This document shows, piece after piece, positions 21,699-24,828 of a stretch of 24,828 nucleotides of DNA (within the stretch, counting starts at the first letter, position 1; every line of letters starts with the position of its first letter). The DNA lies in the IMG/VR virus record IMGVR_UViG_3300031334_000450, positions 1 through 24,828 of that record; one strand, 5' to 3'. Position numbers and translations under genes: made by a program. The notes beneath the pieces are model-generated. The model was not told where the DNA came from. It did no database searches and saw only the letters and a list, made by a program, of their open reading frames with translations. The stretch comes from a virus.

Positions 21699-22631
21699 AT
21701 GCAACCTTTCGGAGGAGCCGCGTTCCAACGTAAGGCGCGTGCCGGGTTTGCGATCGCGGTGATCGTGGCGGCCAGCGATGCGGCGGCCATCTCAATCAGT
21801 CTGACGGAGAAACCGGAAGGCGAGCCGCTAAATCTGTTCGGGATTCCCGGAAATAATGCCGGGCCCGCCCCGGCATCAGTGACCGGAGGCGGCACGCTCT
21901 CACAGGTCATGTCCGCCGCGGCGAATTACTGGGAAGGAGTCTTTCTCGATTCCGGTCCTGCCCTCGATATCGACTACGGCTGGCGGTCGCTTTCATCCGA
22001 TACCACGCTTGCCACCGCGCTGGATTTCCAGACCCGGGATTTCGGGCCTCCGGATGCCAAGCGGGGGATCATCACCTTCAACAATACAGAGACGGCGTTC
22101 ACCTACTACGCCGATCCAAACCCGACAATGGCCGAGGATTTTGACACCTATTTTCAGACGACGGCGGAGCTCGGCGGCGGCGAGATGAATACGGGGCGAG
22201 TTTTTACCGACAGGACCGGACCCGCAGCAGGCGCATTCGACCTGTTCTCGATCGCCGTTCACGAGATGGGCCACCTCCTTGGACTGGATGACATCGACAC
22301 GGACGCCAATCCGCTGGAAATCACCTCGGGACCTTATGCTGGGGCGAGTATCGCGACGCTATTCGAAACCGAGGGTCATCTGGACGGGTCTGCGTATCCC
22401 TATTCCCTGATGCAACGCGCCGCCAACGGTGATCGTCGCCTGGCGAGCGATGTGGACATAGCCGCAATCGCCGAACTCAGCGGTTTTAACGATGTCGATT
22501 ACGGTGCAGCCAATTTAACCATGGCACCTGTTCCACTGCAGCCTGCGGCGGCGCTGCTGGCCGGCGCTATCGGCCTGATGGTCATGATCAGAGGCAACGC
22601 TGGGCGAGCGCATCGTGAGAGAGCCGCCTGA
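21699..22631 (+). CDS. Secreted matrixin-like zinc metalloprotease with C-terminal sorting segment
   Basis: A 310-residue protein. A signal peptide is likely at residues 1-30 (FQRKARAGFAIAVIVAASDA). The zinc motif IAVHEMGHLLGLDD gives H188, E189 and H192, with D198 where matrixins usually have a third His (HExxHxxGxxD, as in snapalysin-type enzymes). A Met-turn candidate is SLMQRA. The C-terminus (APVPLQPAAALLAGAIGLMV then a basic end) resembles the VPLPA-CTERM sorting signal of Rhodobacteraceae: a V-P-L-P-like motif, a TM segment and basic residues, so the protein may be cell-envelope sorted. I chose ATG 21699 because GGGAGG lies 6 nt upstream; the upstream part of the frame has no protein character. 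Probably host-encoded. Confidence 0.75.
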   Translation: MQPFGGAAFQRKARAGFAIAVIVAASDAAAISISLTEKPEGEPLNLFGIPGNNAGPAPASVTGGGTLSQVMSAAANYWEGVFLDSGPALDIDYGWRSLSSDTTLATALDFQTRDFGPPDAKRGIITFNNTETAFTYYADPNPTMAEDFDTYFQTTAELGGGEMNTGRVFTDRTGPAAGAFDLFSIAVHEMGHLLGLDDIDTDANPLEITSGPYAGASIATLFETEGHLDGSAYPYSLMQRAANGDRRLASDVDIAAIAELSGFNDVDYGAANLTMAPVPLQPAAALLAGAIGLMVMIRGNAGRAHRERAA

Positions 22632-22880
22632 CACGGACGTCCAACCCGCTCGTTCTGCTTGTTGTTCTCCGTTGCAGACCGGAAGCCACGTCGGATGGAA
22701 CCAGCAGCTTGTCATGCAGTCGCGCGAGGAGCGCCTCGATCAAGCCCGGAGGTTGAAGCCGAACCGGCGCAAGTGGCTGCCGCTCGACATTCAGCCATGG
22801 GCAAGAACAAGGTGTGGAAGCGTGAACGCGGATTGTGAATGATGAGTATTTCACCCGCTCACCTGGGGGAAAACGCTACT
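22632..22880. other. Intergenic region, no recognised feature
   Basis: This 249-nt gap lies between the convergent metalloprotease and exonuclease I genes. Open frames cross it on both strands (for example minus 22854-22588), but none has a ribosome site or a motif I recognise. No clear terminator hairpin with a T-run is seen. Confidence 0.4.
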
Positions 22881-24275
22881 TCAGTCCATGGATGATGCGG
22901 AAAGCCGAGAGACATACCCGGCAAGGAAATCCGCCAATTCGGCCGCGCGCGCACCTTCGAGCTCGCGCGATGCCTGAACCTCGTTCAGCGCGCGCTGGGC
23001 CTTGTCTATGGTCATCCATCCGGTCTCTTGCGTATCGGGTGCGGACCAGCGCTCGCACAGCCATGCCTCAAACTGCGTCCGCTCCTCGGGCGAGAGTAGC
23101 TCGGGCGCGTGAAACGCCACCAGGCGGCGGCCAAGCTGGCGTAGGCGGGCATCTTCGAGGGTGTCCAGGATCTCGCTACGGCGCCGCCAGTCCACGCGCT
23201 GAAATTCGGCAAGCAGGGCCTTGTCGGCATGGCTGTAGAACCCGCCGAAGATCTGCTTCTCCACTGGGGGTGTCGGTGCCGCAGGCTCCTCGGGGAACCG
23301 CGCGGCCAGCGCCTGTGCCACGCGCGCGCGGAAGTCGGGTGCGGATGCTATGACCTCCGTGCGCTGAGCCTGCACGACGGTGGGCTCTGGCACCGACAGC
23401 AGCGCAGGGGATTTGTTCACAGCGAGTGTGCGAATGATCTTCGGCGTGGCGTCCGCCGCGGCGAAGATTGTTGCGTCATCGGCGGCCAGATAATCGGCGG
23501 GATCTGCTGCATCCAGATCAAAGAAGGCCGCCTGATTGGGGTTGCCGGCCGAATAGCCACAAAAACAGCCGATCGTTGCACGGGGCATACCGCCGCCAAA
23601 GCGTTCGACCAGCGCCAAGGGCTGGAATGCCTCAAGGCGGGTCTGCACATGCCTCTTGTCGCGATTGCTCTGCAGCTCGGCCCACAGCGCCGGGGCGCGC
23701 TGGGCAATCAGCCGCGCAATATGGATGGTCGCCGCGACATCGCCGAGCGCATCATGCGCATTGTGAGCGGTAAAGCCATTCAGCGGCGCGACCATGTCGA
23801 GCTTGAAGCGCACACGACCGGACGCGTCGACGGGCCAGTGAAACAGGTCCGGGTGGCGGTGCCAGACGGTATAAAGCGCCGTCAGCACATCAAAGCGCGT
23901 ATTCCCGTTGAACTGGGTGGCAAAAACGTCGGGCTGCAGGTTCTGGTAGAAGGCCTGACGCAGCATTTCCTCATCGAAACGAATGCTGTTGAACCCGGTC
24001 CAGACAGCCGGCGACCAGCGGTCGATCAGGGCGCCGATATCCTGCGTGAACTCGAACAGCGTCGGCAGGGCCGGGTCGAACAGCTGTTCCGGGCGAACGC
24101 CAGTCACCGCCAGCGCCCACGGCGACGGGATGATATGCGGCGCAATCCGGCAGCGCAGATCGACCCGCTCGATCTCCCTGAATGCATCATCCGTCAGGAT
24201 GGCCGCGAATTGCAGGGGCTGATCGAAGGCGGGCGAGGTGCCGGTGGTCTCGAGATCGTAGAATGCAAATGCCAT
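22881..24275 (-). CDS. sbcB: Exodeoxyribonuclease I
   Basis: A 464-residue protein of the exonuclease I family, a 3'-5' single-strand DNA exonuclease in recombination and mismatch repair (E. coli ExoI is 475 aa). DEDDh catalytic residues are visible at the expected offsets: D7 and E9 in YDLETTGTSPAFDQ, D101 in GFNSIRFDEEMLRQAFYQN, and H174 and D179 in HNAHDALGDVAATIHIARL. The family-typical GFTAHNAHDAL segment, the SH3-like middle (residues about 200-330) and the C-terminal helical domain (FGGFYSHADKALLAEFQRVD, FHAPELLSPEERTQFEAWLC) are all present, so it looks complete. The ATG at 24275 is the only reasonable start. Likely host gene; it lies next to a RecD2-like helicase gene. Confidence 0.92.
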   Translation of the reverse strand: MAFAFYDLETTGTSPAFDQPLQFAAILTDDAFREIERVDLRCRIAPHIIPSPWALAVTGVRPEQLFDPALPTLFEFTQDIGALIDRWSPAVWTGFNSIRFDEEMLRQAFYQNLQPDVFATQFNGNTRFDVLTALYTVWHRHPDLFHWPVDASGRVRFKLDMVAPLNGFTAHNAHDALGDVAATIHIARLIAQRAPALWAELQSNRDKRHVQTRLEAFQPLALVERFGGGMPRATIGCFCGYSAGNPNQAAFFDLDAADPADYLAADDATIFAAADATPKIIRTLAVNKSPALLSVPEPTVVQAQRTEVIASAPDFRARVAQALAARFPEEPAAPTPPVEKQIFGGFYSHADKALLAEFQRVDWRRRSEILDTLEDARLRQLGRRLVAFHAPELLSPEERTQFEAWLCERWSAPDTQETGWMTIDKAQRALNEVQASRELEGARAAELADFLAGYVSRLSASSMD

Positions 24276-24439
24276 ACGGCAGCATAGCTCACGCTGCCAA
24301 TGTCGTCAGCAGCCATGGCCGGCAATTCTTGCCCCTTCCGCGTCGAAAGGGGAAAGATCAGGTCTCCTTTCGCGACTCGACCAAACTCCATCGGCATGAG
24401 AAAAGATGCATGGCGCGCGCCGCCACTCCTCTTGTCCCG

Positions 24440-24666
24440 ACACGGATGTCTTGTTGCTGCGACCTTCCAGGATCCTCTGCGTGCTCATTGTCCCGCTGCC
24501 GGTGGCCGCGCAGACGATCACGCGCGCAGACAGGGCGACCGACAGTGACACGCGCGCGATCCGGGGTACACACTGCCGACAGCGTGGCATCGATGCTGCG
24601 GAAAGCCACCAGTTCTCCACACAGATCTTTGGTGGGCGTACTCGGCGCGGAAAACGCGGCCCATGA
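24440..24666 (+). pseudogene. Decayed thermonuclease (SNase-like) N-terminal remnant
   Basis: Within the 387-nt stretch between sbcB and the helicase gene (24276-24662), the frame from about 24440 reads a signal-like SRILCVLIVPLPVAAQTITR followed by ATDSDTRAIRGTHCRQRGID and AAESHQ. This parallels the start of secreted staphylococcal-nuclease homologues (DGDT then R-LxGIDAPES). DSDT replaces DGDT, RQRGID replaces RLxGID, the frame ends at a stop at 24664-24666 after some 50 residues of mature protein, and no C-terminal part follows. The region 24276-24439 holds nothing I recognise. The similarity is by eye and could be coincidental. Confidence 0.4.
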
Positions 24667-24828
24667 AACCACACTCCGACAGCACGACCGAGGTTCTGGC
24701 CGGTCTGGTGGAGCGGGTCACCTTCCACAACGCGGAGAACGGCTTCTGCGTGCTGAGGGTGAAGGCCCGGGGGCATCGGGATCTGGTGACCACGATCGGC
24801 CACGCGGCCATGATCTCGGCCGGGGAAT
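24663..24828 (+). CDS. RecD2-like DNA helicase, N-terminal fragment
   Basis: The window ends inside this gene. The ATG at 24663 opens a frame reading MKPHSDSTTEVLAGLVERVT, FHNAENGFCVLRVKARGHRD, LVTTIGHAAMISAGE. This matches the N-terminal domain of RecD2/RecD-like SF1B helicases (VxFHNxENGFxVLR, then VxVGxAxxIxxGE), 5'-3' DNA helicases in repair or, in some families, in plasmid transfer. About 55 residues are visible; the helicase motifs lie outside. The assignment to RecD2 rather than a TraA-type relaxase is not certain from this part. Confidence 0.75.
   Translation, partial: MKPHSDSTTEVLAGLVERVTFHNAENGFCVLRVKARGHRDLVTTIGHAAMISAGE

Noticed and set aside
22588-22854. 88-residue minus frame between the metalloprotease and exonuclease genes
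   Set aside because: No ribosome site, no recognised motif and overlap with the metalloprotease C-terminus; treated as non-coding.
1-24828. CRISPR array, tRNA, rRNA, insertion sequence or integrase
   Set aside because: I saw no regular spaced repeats, tRNA cloverleaf or CCA end, transposase motif, or tyrosine/serine recombinase motif on either strand.

Overview
This GC-rich window (long shadow ORFs on both strands) looks like a chromosome of an alphaproteobacterium, most likely of the Rhodobacteraceae/Roseobacter type. The tail-tip genes resemble those of the Rhodobacter capsulatus gene transfer agent (RcGTA), one secreted protease ends in a VPLPA-CTERM-like segment, and codon use is strongly GC3-biased. 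About 21 kb is the structural and lysis half of a lambda-like siphophage prophage, read left to right; the rest is probably host flank. No integrase, terminase, portal, tRNA or att site is visible, so the prophage's left end lies outside the window.

Layout. 1-2183: end of a head decoration gene, major capsid protein E, head-tail joining protein and a DUF6441 protein. 2184-4572: first accessory cassette, an ArsP/YraQ-like permease and a small DUF1127 protein on the minus strand, divergent from a LysR regulator. 4573-9966: a broken extra copy of the tail-terminator-like gene, the intact copy, the tail tube, a two-frame tail assembly chaperone and the tape measure. 9967-11806: second accessory cassette, a two-TM small protein on plus and a LysE exporter plus a PNPOx-like flavoprotein on minus. 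11807-19253: DUF2460, DUF2163, NlpC/P60 and a large tail-tip protein (the RcGTA g12-g15 order), then two receptor-binding or fibre-like proteins. 19337-20878: lysis genes (holin-like protein, membrane-anchored M15 endolysin, nested i-spanin/o-spanin pair). 21006-24828: a Tat-like secreted unknown, a secreted metalloprotease, exonuclease I, a decayed nuclease-like fragment and the start of a RecD2-like helicase.

How they work together. The capsid and tail genes form a near-continuous operon with many TGATG/ATGA overlaps, building a lambda-type head joined to a tail whose distal end is of GTA type. The tail chaperone carries an apparently complete programmed -1 frameshift signal: an A AAA AAC heptamer, a 7-nt spacer and a 13-bp hairpin. 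This would produce G- and GT-like proteins as in lambda. The NlpC/P60 protein and the tail-tip protein would act during wall penetration. The holin-like protein, endolysin and spanins would act in exit.

The most notable features are the frameshift signal with its Cys-rich extension, the two transporter cassettes interrupting the late operon (one next to a divergent, decayed duplicate of a tail gene), and a hairpin that could hide the lysE ribosome binding site. All function calls rest on reading the sequence; no database search was run.
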